From positions 3,688 through 67,687 of the forward strand of contig JADJVN010000027.1 in the NCBI GenBank assembly GCA_016710585.1: a stretch of DNA of 64,000 bases, written 5' to 3'. The notes beneath the pieces are model-generated. The model had not been told where the DNA came from and ran no database searches. It saw nothing but the letters and a program-made list of their open reading frames with translations. Made by a program: the position numbers and the translations under genes. The DNA is from Saprospiraceae bacterium (GTDB taxonomy: Bacteria; Bacteroidota; Bacteroidia; Chitinophagales; Saprospiraceae). Shown here piece after piece: positions 47,225-57,509 of the stretch. How positions within the stretch are numbered: position 1 is the stretch's first letter; each line of letters starts with the position of its first letter.

Positions 47225-48010
47225 TTATTGACAACAAGGCTCTAAATTAAACAATTCAGTGACTTCAAGTGCTGATAATTCTCTATTATATATTAAGATA
47301 TCATCTATCCTTCCTGTATAAGCAGTTCCAATAAACATGTCACCTATATCTTGTGCTAAATGTAAATTAGAACAAGCACCATTGCCCGACTTAGACCTAT
47401 TCAAAATACCATTAAAATAGATCTTATATATAGTATCATTTTTTGTAGCAACTACATGATGCCATTTATTTGTTAAAGCGACATACTCTTCTGCGCAATC
47501 GTTTGAGCTAGTTATAGGCTTTGCCCAAACTGAACTATTATGTCCAAAAACAGCAAGTCTGCAATCATACAATCCAACAGACCATTCTCCCATTCTATCT
47601 GGGCATCTTTTTTCATCATTACCCCTTCCCAATAATACTTCAATGTTCTTTTCGAAAATTACTCTTTCCAAAGGTTGATACCAAATTGATATAGAAAACT
47701 TATCTAAATTATTAAGAAAACTTGAATTTGACGTCGTTAGAAATTCAGTTCTAAAACGCAACGAGTTTTCAAAGCGGAATGCACAATTCATATTTCCACT
47801 CCGATCATTAGTAGGAAGTGCTGAAGTTGGATTATTGAGATGATTTGAATTAGCTGATTTATCTTCAAGACTTCCATTACTAAAAGGATAAAAAGCTATT
47901 AATCCATTTTGTAAGTTTGATGGTAAACAATTAGACCTAATACTTGCTTCTTTACCACAACTTAAAAAACTAGCCAAAAAAATAAAAAGGAGTAGATTTT
48001 GCAATTTCAT
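47225..48010 (-). CDS. LamG-domain lipoprotein
   Basis: 261 residues with a lipoprotein signal (LLLFIFLASFLSC, acylated Cys18). The rest is a single LamG/concanavalin-like lectin domain: NGLIAFYPFSNGSLEDKSANSNH, FSISIWYQPLERVIF, WHHVVATKNDTIYKIYFNG and GRIDDILIYNRELSALEV. It is probably displayed on the outer membrane for glycan or matrix binding. The ligand is unknown. Confidence 0.85.
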   Translation of the reverse strand: MKLQNLLLFIFLASFLSCGKEASIRSNCLPSNLQNGLIAFYPFSNGSLEDKSANSNHLNNPTSALPTNDRSGNMNCAFRFENSLRFRTEFLTTSNSSFLNNLDKFSISIWYQPLERVIFEKNIEVLLGRGNDEKRCPDRMGEWSVGLYDCRLAVFGHNSSVWAKPITSSNDCAEEYVALTNKWHHVVATKNDTIYKIYFNGILNRSKSGNGACSNLHLAQDIGDMFIGTAYTGRIDDILIYNRELSALEVTELFNLEPCCQ

Positions 48011-48120
48011 TTTTTCATTATTTCAAAAATTAAAACATCATTCATACTAGACACTTAGCATTTTCTTAATGTTTATTCAACCGATGTATAATTTGATAAA
48101 ACGAAATAAATAAGAAGATA

Positions 48121-49071
48121 TTATTTGGTTAATTTTTTACTTAAAAATTTAACTAAATCCTTCTCAATTCTCTCCATAGATTGATTTGATGCCAAATGAA
48201 ACTTAATTCTGTTTAATTCTGTTTTTGAATTTGCCATTCTATTGTACCACTTACTATGATTTGACTCACCAAAATACGTTCTCCACTTAGATTCATTTTC
48301 TTTTAATATTTCATTACTTTTTATTGAATTGAAAGTGTTATCAACATTTGCTTGAAAGTACTTGAATAATCCATTTGATAATTTAAACGGTATTATTATT
48401 TCAGACCAACTATGGTTTCCTTCTGAGACAACTTTAGCTTCAAAATCTAACAATGTAATCAATGCAACAAATGCCATTTCCCGTTCACTACACCATCCAA
48501 AAGTTGAAAATGTATCGCAGAATTCTGAATAATACTTTAAGTCAGAATCCACAAGATCACTTAGAAACAAATAAGGCGTTCTGTCTATATCAGCAAAAGA
48601 TTGATATTTTACAAAATCTTCTGACGGCTTTGTATCTTTTAAAAGTTTATTTGTGTTTGTAAAATATATTTCATATCTTGGATTAGGATCTACCCAATGC
48701 CATTGATAAGGAATATTTATTATCTCACCTCTTGAACAGTTTGATGCTGTTTGGCTCGTAAATAATTTATGTAATATTTCGATCGAAAAATAGTTTAGAA
48801 GGTTTGTAGAATCCAAACTCAATAAATTGGATTCTTGGCAGAAGATATTATAACTACTACTATCTATTATGTAAAAATCATTAATGTGGTTTTGAATTAA
48901 TGACTTAAAAAATTCTGGTATTGTTAAAGAATCATAATTATGTTTCTTAATATCGAATTTTACTCTAGAATCTGCTTCTTTAGCTAAATTCTTTTTAGTC
49001 TCTGATAAACTGCAGGAAATTAAAATAAACAACAGAAATAAAAAAGTAATTTTATTCTTCATCCGCATCAA
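48121..49071 (-). CDS. Putative lipoprotein with transglutaminase-like fold
   Basis: 316 residues with a lipoprotein signal (FLLFILISC, Cys20). I see no named family over the whole length. The segment FGWCSEREMAFVALITLLDFEAKVV, then EGNHSWSEIIIPF, then YFQANVDNTFN places Cys194, His220 and Asp244 in the order and spacing of the transglutaminase-like Cys-His-Asp triad. A protease or amidase role is possible, but the match is by eye only. ATG 49062 (MKNKITF) is an alternative start. Confidence 0.55.
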   Translation of the reverse strand: MMRMKNKITFLFLLFILISCSLSETKKNLAKEADSRVKFDIKKHNYDSLTIPEFFKSLIQNHINDFYIIDSSSYNIFCQESNLLSLDSTNLLNYFSIEILHKLFTSQTASNCSRGEIINIPYQWHWVDPNPRYEIYFTNTNKLLKDTKPSEDFVKYQSFADIDRTPYLFLSDLVDSDLKYYSEFCDTFSTFGWCSEREMAFVALITLLDFEAKVVSEGNHSWSEIIIPFKLSNGLFKYFQANVDNTFNSIKSNEILKENESKWRTYFGESNHSKWYNRMANSKTELNRIKFHLASNQSMERIEKDLVKFLSKKLTK

Positions 49072-49121
49072 AATCTTTTGTCTAATTTCCTATTGTACTT
49101 CTTCATTTTGAAAATTCCATA

Positions 49122-49129
49122 CAAATATA
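49122..49129 (-). promoter_or_regulatory. -7 box of the transglutaminase-like lipoprotein
   Basis: TATATTTG on the - strand, 50 bp before the ATG at 49071. A TTTG upstream is only about 15 bp away, so the -33 element is uncertain. Confidence 0.4.
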
Positions 49130-49148
49130 CTAAAAATAAAATATCAAA

Positions 49149-49245
49149 GCCTCACCACCCTCGCGTGAAGGATATGGAGGGCAGCGCAACGCGCTGGTGC
49201 GAAGCACGGAACCCCGCAATAGCCTGACCCGAAGGGGCACGCCCA
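49149..49245. repeat. GC-rich, strongly structured 97-bp island
   Basis: The segment is far more GC-rich than its surroundings. It folds into consecutive short hairpins: CCCTC/GAGGG (49158-49162 with 49177-49181), AGCGC-AAC-GCGCT (49183-49195), GTGC-GAA-GCAC (49197-49207) and CCC-GAA-GGG (49228-49236). From memory, similar GC-rich patches recur in Bacteroidota intergenic regions. No gene is apparent in it. Confidence 0.5.
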
Positions 49246-49274
49246 AATCTTCATTTTATATTTAATGAATGGCA

Positions 49275-49308
49275 TAAAAAAAGCCCATCAGAAATGTCTG
49301 ACGGGCTC
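49275..49308 (-). terminator. Rho-independent terminator of the giant surface-protein gene
   Basis: On the - strand AGCCCGTCAGA / TCTGATGGGCT (49297-49307 with 49282-49292, one mismatch) is followed by a T-run at 49276-49282. It is 30 bp past the stop codon at 49338. Confidence 0.85.
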
Positions 49309-49337
49309 TATTAATATGGAATAGTCTGAAAACTATT

Positions 49338-50630
49338 TTACTTAATAATCACAAATTTGTGATTGGCGATGGCGTGATCGCTCTTGACTCTGAGTGTATA
49401 GTTTGACTGTGGCAGAGCGGCTGTATTCACTTCGAATTTATGCTTTCCTGCTTTGACAATCTTATCTATAGTCTGTGTCATGATCGTGCGTCCTGCTTCA
49501 TCTATGATCTCTATTTCAATCTGAGCATCTGCTCCTGTCTGTATCTCTATGTTCAATAATTCATTGGCTGGATTTGGATACAACTGTACATTGAGTCCAT
49601 TGTCTTTTGACTTGCGCAATGCAATGACTTTACTGTATGTGAATGATCCATCGCGATCTACTTGCTTAATCCTGTAGTAGTAAACGCCATTGGCTACTAC
49701 ATCAAAATCATCATAAGTATAATCATGTCTTGCTGCTGATAGATTCGTTGAAGCTGCTTCTTTGCCTATTGCTACAAAGTTCTTCTCTGATTCATGTCTT
49801 CTCTCTATTACATATTCAAAATTGTTGATTTCTTTTCCTGTAATCCAATTCAATTCTGTATATGATCCATTGAAATTAGCATTGAAATCAATCCACTCTA
49901 TAGGCAATACTGACAAGATCAATCCCGCATCAACATTGGCTAATCTATCTCCTGTATTTACTCGCATTACTTGTGTCGTTCCTGTACCTTGTGATCCATT
50001 CACATCACTATCAATATCATCATTTCCAACATTCGGTGTAGTATAACCATACTGACTTTGTGCTTGGAATTTTACATAGTAATCTCCAGCTGCTATACCA
50101 TCAAGATTGTATATACCATCGACACCTGTCGTACTTTCACTTACCACAACACCATTCAGATTCATCGCCATAACCTTCACTCCTTGAACTGGTTTTTCTC
50201 CTCCATCTTGAATACCATTTTGGTTTGCATCAAGCCATACAAAATTTCCAACTAAAGCTTTTACTTGGAATCCTGCATTGAAGTTCGTTACCATCGTTCC
50301 ACTAGTCAAGTTTACTTGCTCTGATGTATTCGGTCCAAATGCGTGTGTCAAATGACTATCTTTATTTCTATCCGTTCCTTGGAATGCTGCACTTGCTGCA
50401 AGATCTCCAGGTCTGTCATAACTTACATAATATCTTCCTGGCTTCACGCACTGGAATTTGTAATATCCATCATCTGACGGTGTGCCTGGTTTAGGTCCTG
50501 AAACTGCAGACGCAACTTTCAATCCTGTATTTGCATCAATCAAGAATACACTTAATCCATTGATACCATTCTCAAGATCTTGATATACACCATCTTTATT
50601 CAAGTCGTACCAAACATCTCCACTGATCAT
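49338..50630 (-). CDS. Giant surface protein, C-terminal piece with T9SS tail
   Basis: 430 residues: two SdrD-B-like modules (SGDVWYDLNKDGVYQDLENG ... GYYKFQCVKPGRYYVSYDRP; then VGNFVWLDANQNGIQDGGEKP), then LPIEWIDFNANFNGSYTELNWITGKEINNFEYVIERR, a fibronectin-like segment usual before T9SS tails, and the sorting domain VQLYPNPANELLNIEIQTG ... NYTLRVKSDHAIANHKFVIIK. The start is not real: the preceding sequence (SGSDVTDSDVDDSNGAGT) reads in frame upstream to about 50760. Confidence 0.9.
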   Translation of the reverse strand: MISGDVWYDLNKDGVYQDLENGINGLSVFLIDANTGLKVASAVSGPKPGTPSDDGYYKFQCVKPGRYYVSYDRPGDLAASAAFQGTDRNKDSHLTHAFGPNTSEQVNLTSGTMVTNFNAGFQVKALVGNFVWLDANQNGIQDGGEKPVQGVKVMAMNLNGVVVSESTTGVDGIYNLDGIAAGDYYVKFQAQSQYGYTTPNVGNDDIDSDVNGSQGTGTTQVMRVNTGDRLANVDAGLILSVLPIEWIDFNANFNGSYTELNWITGKEINNFEYVIERRHESEKNFVAIGKEAASTNLSAARHDYTYDDFDVVANGVYYYRIKQVDRDGSFTYSKVIALRKSKDNGLNVQLYPNPANELLNIEIQTGADAQIEIEIIDEAGRTIMTQTIDKIVKAGKHKFEVNTAALPQSNYTLRVKSDHAIANHKFVIIK

Positions 50631-50722
50631 CGAACATCTGTATGCTCCTGCATCCCATGTTCTATCATCTTCTGATGGACTTAAGAAAATAGTTGCAGTT
50701 GTTCCTGCTCCATTTGAATCAT

Positions 50723-53242
50723 CTACATCACTATCTGTAACATCACTTCCACTGTTGCGTATGTAAATCTGTAATCAGTCGGCAATGTGAATTTCACATA
50801 ATATTGACCTGGCATCAATCGATCAAATAAATATTGTCCGTTTGTTCCAGTGATAAATGTGCGTTGTACTGTGTTGGTCAATTTATCATACAATGTAACC
50901 GTTACACCTTGAAGTGCATTTTCTCCAAAGCCTTGGATTCCATCTCCATTTGTATCTTCCCAAACATAGTCTCCAACTTTTGCAAATGAAACTAAACCTG
51001 CGTCATATGTATCGTCTTTCTCTCCTGCGTCGATTCTTGTACATGCTCCTATTCCTGATGCATTGACATCGCTATCCATTCTATCGTTGTTTCCTCTATC
51101 TTTAAATGTCCATGCACAATTTGGCATGCCTAATGGACTTGCATCGAAACGTACAAAATAATCTTTGTCGCCAAATAATCCTTCAAAGCCATAGTTACCA
51201 TTGATATCTGTCGTATCTCTTTGTACTAATGCACCAGTCGCACAATCATAAATCGTCACTACTACGCCTTGCAATGGCATCTCTCCTGCATCTTGTACTC
51301 CGTCACCATCTAGATCTTTCCACACTTTGTCTCCAAGGTATGCAGTAACCACCACTGCTTCAGGATCGTGATCATCTTCATCTTCATTCGGACCACTTAA
51401 TACACCATTACCATCAACGATATCATCCCAAGGATCATTGTCATGAACAGCTCTTTCGTATGGTGAGTCAGAATTCGGATTGCTATCTGCATCATCATCA
51501 TTTCGCGATTGATTCAATGTGTCTGTGACTGATTGAATTTCTGCATAATTTTCCCACGATGATAAACTTACATTAGTAGGAATGATGACGATCAATTTCA
51601 AATGAATCTGTACACTATCTCCTGGATATAATCTTGTATTGTAATTGTATTCAAGATTAGAACCTATTAAGGTCCATCCTGGATTATTAGCTGCTACAAA
51701 ACTGTAACCATTTGGCAAATAATCTTTTAAACCAATGGATGAAGAAACAACATTTCCTTGATTGTAAATGCTAAGTGTAAAGTCAACTTCTTCACCTGGA
51801 AGATAATATGGTTTTTCATTGGCAACCCATTTCTTCAATGCGATGTCAACAATCTCAATTTCTGCTGGATCGTGATCATCTTCTTCATTTGGATTTGATA
51901 CTGCATCATCAATAGGATCTCCATCATTAGTATTCGTTTGATCTGGATCGCTATCTATATCTGTTCTAGTCACTCCCGATGGATCTGTCACTGAAGTAAT
52001 TTCAGCTACATTGTACCACGCATCTGGATCATTCAAAATTGCATTTACTTTCAATTGTATTGCAATTTTTACACTGTCACCTGCTGCTACTACAGAAGGA
52101 TAAGTAGTCGATGCAATTCTGCTCGTCGAATTGTAAGTCCAAGTTGGATTTGCAGCTACTACAAACTCAAAACCAGAAGGTATATAATCTGAAATTGTAA
52201 GATTCGCTGCAGCGATATTTCCTTGATTCAACACTGTGATTTCAAAAGGAATTATATCGCCATATCTCACTGGAGAAATGCCTATAAAATTCTTACGCAA
52301 TGCTAAGTCAAAAATCTCAACTCCTGCTGGATCGTGATCATCTTGATCTCCTACTTTGGTAATATCAGTAATATTGTCATCACTTGAACTACCAGGCGTC
52401 ACATCTAATTCACCAGTTGTATTACTATTTGGATCACTATCCACTTCTTGTAATGTCACATCAATTAATCCTGTAACATCAGTGAAACTTTTTATCTCTG
52501 AATAATTAATCCAATCTCTATCTCCTCCATCAGTTCTACTTAATTGTAAAACTAAATTCACATCAAAACTATCACCTGGATTCACTACCGGAGCATAAGT
52601 ATAGCTCACTGTCGGAGCCACACCAGTCCATGCTGGATTTAAGGCAGACAAATAAGTATATCCCACTGGAATATAATCATTTACTACTGTGTTCGACACA
52701 GGCAATGTTCCTTGATTGTAAACTCGAATTCTAAAGTTAATATTTTGTCCATAAGTATAAGGACCTGCTGTCGTAACAACTTTAGTCAATGCTAAGTCGT
52801 AAACATTTATCCTTGCAAAATCATGGTCATCTTGATCCATTGGATCTGTAATCGCATCATCTACAGGGGTGCCATCATTGTCCACAATAGCATCAGGTGT
52901 ACTGTCGATATCAACTCTTGGAGTATTCGTCGTATCTGTCGCTGAAGTGATTTCTGCGATATTGTTGTAAGCAGTTGCACTTCCTGTATTAGTTAATACT
53001 TTAAGTTTGATCAATAAAATCGAACTATCACCTGGCATGATCACATTCGTAATCGTTTGTGTCGCTTTATTCACTCCATCAAATGTCCATCCATATGCTG
53101 ATACATATTCAAATCCACTCGGGATATAATCTGTGATCAATACATTGTCTGCTGGTACATTTCCTTGATTGAATACTGCTATTCTAAAATCAACTTCCTG
53201 TCCATATGTGTATGGTCCTGCAGTCGCAACTGTTTTACGCAA
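50723..53242 (-). CDS. Giant surface protein, DUF11 and SdrD-B-like piece
   Basis: 839 residues: the second half of the fifth 939-bp unit (KTVATAGPYTYGQEVDF), then three divergent DUF11 modules (ALTKVVTTAGPYTYGQNINF; ALRKNFIGISPVRYGDIIPF; ALKKWVANEKPYYLPGEEVD) and two SdrD-B-like modules (LGDKVWKDLDGDGVQDAGEM; VGDYVWEDTNGDGIQGFGEN). It ends out of frame (ATVEVMLQIVM) near 50760. Confidence 0.9.
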   Translation of the reverse strand: MRKTVATAGPYTYGQEVDFRIAVFNQGNVPADNVLITDYIPSGFEYVSAYGWTFDGVNKATQTITNVIMPGDSSILLIKLKVLTNTGSATAYNNIAEITSATDTTNTPRVDIDSTPDAIVDNDGTPVDDAITDPMDQDDHDFARINVYDLALTKVVTTAGPYTYGQNINFRIRVYNQGTLPVSNTVVNDYIPVGYTYLSALNPAWTGVAPTVSYTYAPVVNPGDSFDVNLVLQLSRTDGGDRDWINYSEIKSFTDVTGLIDVTLQEVDSDPNSNTTGELDVTPGSSSDDNITDITKVGDQDDHDPAGVEIFDLALRKNFIGISPVRYGDIIPFEITVLNQGNIAAANLTISDYIPSGFEFVVAANPTWTYNSTSRIASTTYPSVVAAGDSVKIAIQLKVNAILNDPDAWYNVAEITSVTDPSGVTRTDIDSDPDQTNTNDGDPIDDAVSNPNEEDDHDPAEIEIVDIALKKWVANEKPYYLPGEEVDFTLSIYNQGNVVSSSIGLKDYLPNGYSFVAANNPGWTLIGSNLEYNYNTRLYPGDSVQIHLKLIVIIPTNVSLSSWENYAEIQSVTDTLNQSRNDDDADSNPNSDSPYERAVHDNDPWDDIVDGNGVLSGPNEDEDDHDPEAVVVTAYLGDKVWKDLDGDGVQDAGEMPLQGVVVTIYDCATGALVQRDTTDINGNYGFEGLFGDKDYFVRFDASPLGMPNCAWTFKDRGNNDRMDSDVNASGIGACTRIDAGEKDDTYDAGLVSFAKVGDYVWEDTNGDGIQGFGENALQGVTVTLYDKLTNTVQRTFITGTNGQYLFDRLMPGQYYVKFTLPTDYRFTYATVEVMLQIVM

Positions 53243-56200
53243 TGCTAAATCAAAAATCTCGGTCCTGCTGGATCGTGATCGTCTTGACTTCCTATGCCTG
53301 TATCTGTGATGCTTGTTATATTATCATCACCAGTTTGATTTGGATAGATCGCATTTTCATTTGTTCCATTGCTTCCTGCATCACTGTCAACATCATCTCT
53401 TGTCGTACCTGTAAGATCTTGTGCTGATGCAATTTCACTATAGTTAATCCATGTGCGATTCGTCGCTGGTAAACTTGGTGCTTGGAATGTTAAATCTAAA
53501 TTCAACACTACACTGTCACCTGCTGCTAATGGACCTGCTATCGTGTTAGTGATCAAGCTAGGACCGCCTGTCCATCCATTGTTTGGTGCAAATGCATATC
53601 CATCTGGTATGTAATCATTCACTACGATATTTTGTGCAGTGACGTTTCCTTGATTGAATACTACGATTCGATATTGATGTGTTTGTCCGTATGTATATGG
53701 ACTTGCTGTAGTTAATGTTTTTCTCAATGCAAGATCAAAGATCTCAATCATCGCTGGATCGTGATCGTCTTGATCAGCAGGATTGTTAATCGCATCATCT
53801 ACTGGTGTGCCATCATTATCAACTATAGCATCTGGAGTACTATCGATATCTACTCTTGGTGTATTTGTCGTATCTGTTGCTGAAGTGATTTCTGCAATAT
53901 TTGTATATGATGTACTTGTTCCTGCATTTGCCAATACTTTCAATTTGATCGTAAGTATTGCGCTATCACCTGGCATGATCACATTCGTAATCGTTTGCGT
54001 CGCTTTATTCACTCCATCAAATGTCCAACCATATGCTGATACATATTCAAATCCACTTGGGATATAATCTGTGATCAATACATTGTCTGCTGGTACATTT
54101 CCTTGATTGAATACTGCAATTCTAAAATCAACTTCTTGTCCATATGTATATGGTCCTGCAGTCGCAACTGTCTTGCGCAATGCTAAGTCAAAAATGCTCG
54201 GCCCTGCTGGATCGTGATCGTCTTGACTTCCTATGCCCGTATCTGTGATACTTGTTATATTATCATCACCAGTTTGACTTGGATAGATTGCATTTTCATT
54301 TGTTCCGTTGCTTCCTGCATCACTGTCTATATCGTCTCTTGTCGTACCTGTAAGATCTTGAGCTGATGCAATTTCGCTATAGTTAATCCATGTGCGATTC
54401 GTCGCTGCTAAGCTTGGTGCTTGGAATGTTAAATCTAAATTCAACACTACACTATCTCCTGCTGCTAATGGACCTGCTATCGTCGTCGTGATCAAGCTAG
54501 GACCGCCTGTCCATCCATTGTTCGGTGCGAATGCATATCCATCTGGTATGTAATCATTCACTACGATATTTTGTGCAGTGACGTTTCCTTGATTGAATAC
54601 TACGATTCGATATTGATGTGTTTGTCCGTATGTATATGGACTTGCTGTAGTTAATGTTTTTCTCAATGCAAGATCGAAGATCTCAATCATCGCTGGATCG
54701 TGATCGTCTTGATCAGCAGGATTGTTAATCGCATCATCTACTGGTGTACCATCATTATCCACTATTGCATCTGGAGTACTATCGATATCTACTCTTGGTG
54801 TATTTGTCGTATCTGTTGCAGAAGTGATTTCTGCTATATTTGTATATGATGTACTTGTTCCTGCATTTGCCAATACTTTCAATTTGATCGTAAGTATTGC
54901 ACTATCACCTGGCATGATCACATTCGTAATCGTTTGTGTCGCTTTGTTCACTCCATCAAATGTCCATCCATTTGCTGATACATATTCAAATCCGCTTGGG
55001 ATATAATCTGTGATCACTACATTGTCTGCTGGAACATTTCCTTGATTGAATACTGCTATTCTAAAATCAACTTCCTGTCCATATGTGTATGGTCCTGCAG
55101 TCGCAACTGTCTTGCGCAATGCTAAGTCAAAAATACTCGGTCCTGCTGGATCGTGATCATCTTGACTTCCTATGCCTGTATCTGTGATACTTGTTATATT
55201 ATCATCTCCAGTTTGATTTGGATAGATCGCATTTTCATTTGTTCCATTGCTTCCTGCATCACTATCTACATCGTCTCTTGTCGCACCTGTAAGATCTTGT
55301 GCTGATGCAATTTCACTATAGTTAATCCATGTGCGATTCGTCGCTGGTAAACTTGGTGCTTGGAAGGTTAAATCTAAATTCAACACTACGCTATCTCCTG
55401 CTGCTAATGGACCTGCTATCGTTCTTGTAATCAAGCTAGGACCTCCTGTCCATCCATTGTTTGCTGCGAATGCATATCCGTCTGGTATGTAATCATTCAC
55501 TACTATATTTTGTGCAGTGACGTTTCCTTGATTGAATACTACGATTCGATATTGATGTGTTTGTCCATATGTATATGGACTTGCTGTAGTTAATGTTTTT
55601 CTCAATGCAAGATCGAAGATCTCGATCATCGCTGGATCGTGATCATCTTGATCTGCAGGATTGTTGATCGCATCATCTACTGGTGTGCCATCATTATCCA
55701 CTATTGCATCTGGAGTACTATCGATATCTACTCTTGGTGTATTTGTCGTATCTGTTGCTGAAGTGATTTCTGCAATATTTGTATATGATGTACTTGTTCC
55801 TGCATTTGCTAATACTTTCAATTTGATTGTAAGTATTGCGCTATCGCCCGGCATGATCACATTCGTAATCGTTTGCGTCGCTTTATTTACACCATCAAGT
55901 GTCCATCCATATGCCGATACATATTCAAATCCACTTGGGATATAATCTGTAATCAATACATTGTCTGCTGGAATACTTCCTTGATTGAAAACTGCAATTC
56001 TAAAATCAACTTCTTGTCCATATGTGTATGGTCCTGCAGTCGCAACTGTCTTGCGCAATGCTAAGTCAAAAATGCTCGGGCCTGCTGGATCGTGATCATC
56101 TTGACTTCCTAAGCCTGTATCTGTGATGCTTGTTATATTATCATCACCTGTTTGATTTGGATAAATCGCATTTTCATTTGTTCCATTGCTTCCTGCATCA

Positions 56201-57509
56201 CTATCTACATCATCTCTTGTCTTTCCTGTAAGATCTTGTGCTGATGCAATTTCACTGTAGTTGATCCAATTGCGATTCGTTGCTGGTAAACTTGGCGCTT
56301 GGAAGGTTAAATCTAAATTCAACACTACACTATCTCCTGCTGCTAATGGACCTGCAATCGTTGTCGTGATCAAGCTAGGACCGCCTGTCCATCCATTGTT
56401 CGGTGCGAATGCATATCCGTCTGGGATGTAATCATTCACTACAATATTTTGTGCAGTGACGTTTCCTTGATTGAACACTACGATTCGATATTGATGCGTT
56501 TGTCCGTAAGTATAAGGACTTGCTGTAGTCAACGTTTTTCTCAATGCAAGATCGAAGATCTCGATCATCGCTGGATCGTGATCGTCTTGATCAGCTGGAT
56601 TATTGATCGCATCATCTACTGGTGTGCCATCATTATCTACTATTGCATCTGGAGTACTATCGATATCTACTCTTGGTGTATTTGTATCATCTGTTGCTGA
56701 AGTGATTTCTGCAATATTTGTATAAGATGAACTTGTTCCTGCATTTGCTAATACTTTCAATTTGATTGTAAGTATTGCGCTATCACCAGGCATGATCACA
56801 TTCGTAATCGTTTGTGTCGCTTTATTCACTCCATCAAATGTCCATCCATATGCTGATACATATTCAAATCCGCTTGGGATATAATCTGTGACCAATACAT
56901 TGTCTGCTGGAATACTTCCTTGATTGAATACTGCTATTCTAAAATCAACTTCTTGTCCATATGTGTATGGTCCTGCAGTCGCAACTGTCTTGCGCAAAGC
57001 TAAGTCAAAGATGCTCGGTCCTGCTGGATCGTGATCATCTTGACTTCCGATACCTGTATCTGTAATACTTGTTATATTATCATCTCCAGTTTGATTTGGA
57101 TAAATCGCATTTTCATTTGTTCCATTGCTTCCTGCATCACTGTCTACATCGTCTCTTGTCGTTCCTGTAAGATCTTGTGCTGATGCAATTTCACTATAGT
57201 TAATCCATGTGCGATTTGTCGCTGGTAAACTTGGTGCTTGGAAGGTTAAATCTAAATTCAACACTACGCTATCTCCTGCTGCTAATGGACCTGCTATCGT
57301 TGTTGTGATCAAGCTAGGACCGCCTGTCCATCCATTGTTCGGTGCGAATGCATATCCGTCTGGTATGTAATCATTCACTACTATATTTTGTGCAGTGACG
57401 TTTCCTTGATTGAAAACTACCATGCGATATTGATGTGTTTGTCCATATGTGTATGGACTTGCTGTAGTTAATATTTTTCTCAACGCAAGATCAAAGATCT
57501 CGATCATCG
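52815..57509 (-). repeat. Five tandem 939-bp (313-residue) units in the giant gene
   Basis: Landmarks recur at exactly 939 bp (for example GGTGTGCCATCATT or its close variant at 53804, 54743, 55682 and 56621); the first spacing, from 52866, is 938 bp because of the one-base deletion at 53257. Each unit codes for one A and one B DUF11 module. Long stretches are identical between copies, and differences are scattered single bases, which indicates recent duplication or homogenisation. Boundaries are set at the IEIFDLAL start of the A module. Confidence 0.9.

Noticed and set aside
53783..55945. Repeated + strand frames of 94 codons in the 939-bp array
   Set aside because: They recur exactly at 939-bp spacing opposite the well-supported - strand DUF11 array and show no protein features of their own, so they are antisense shadows.
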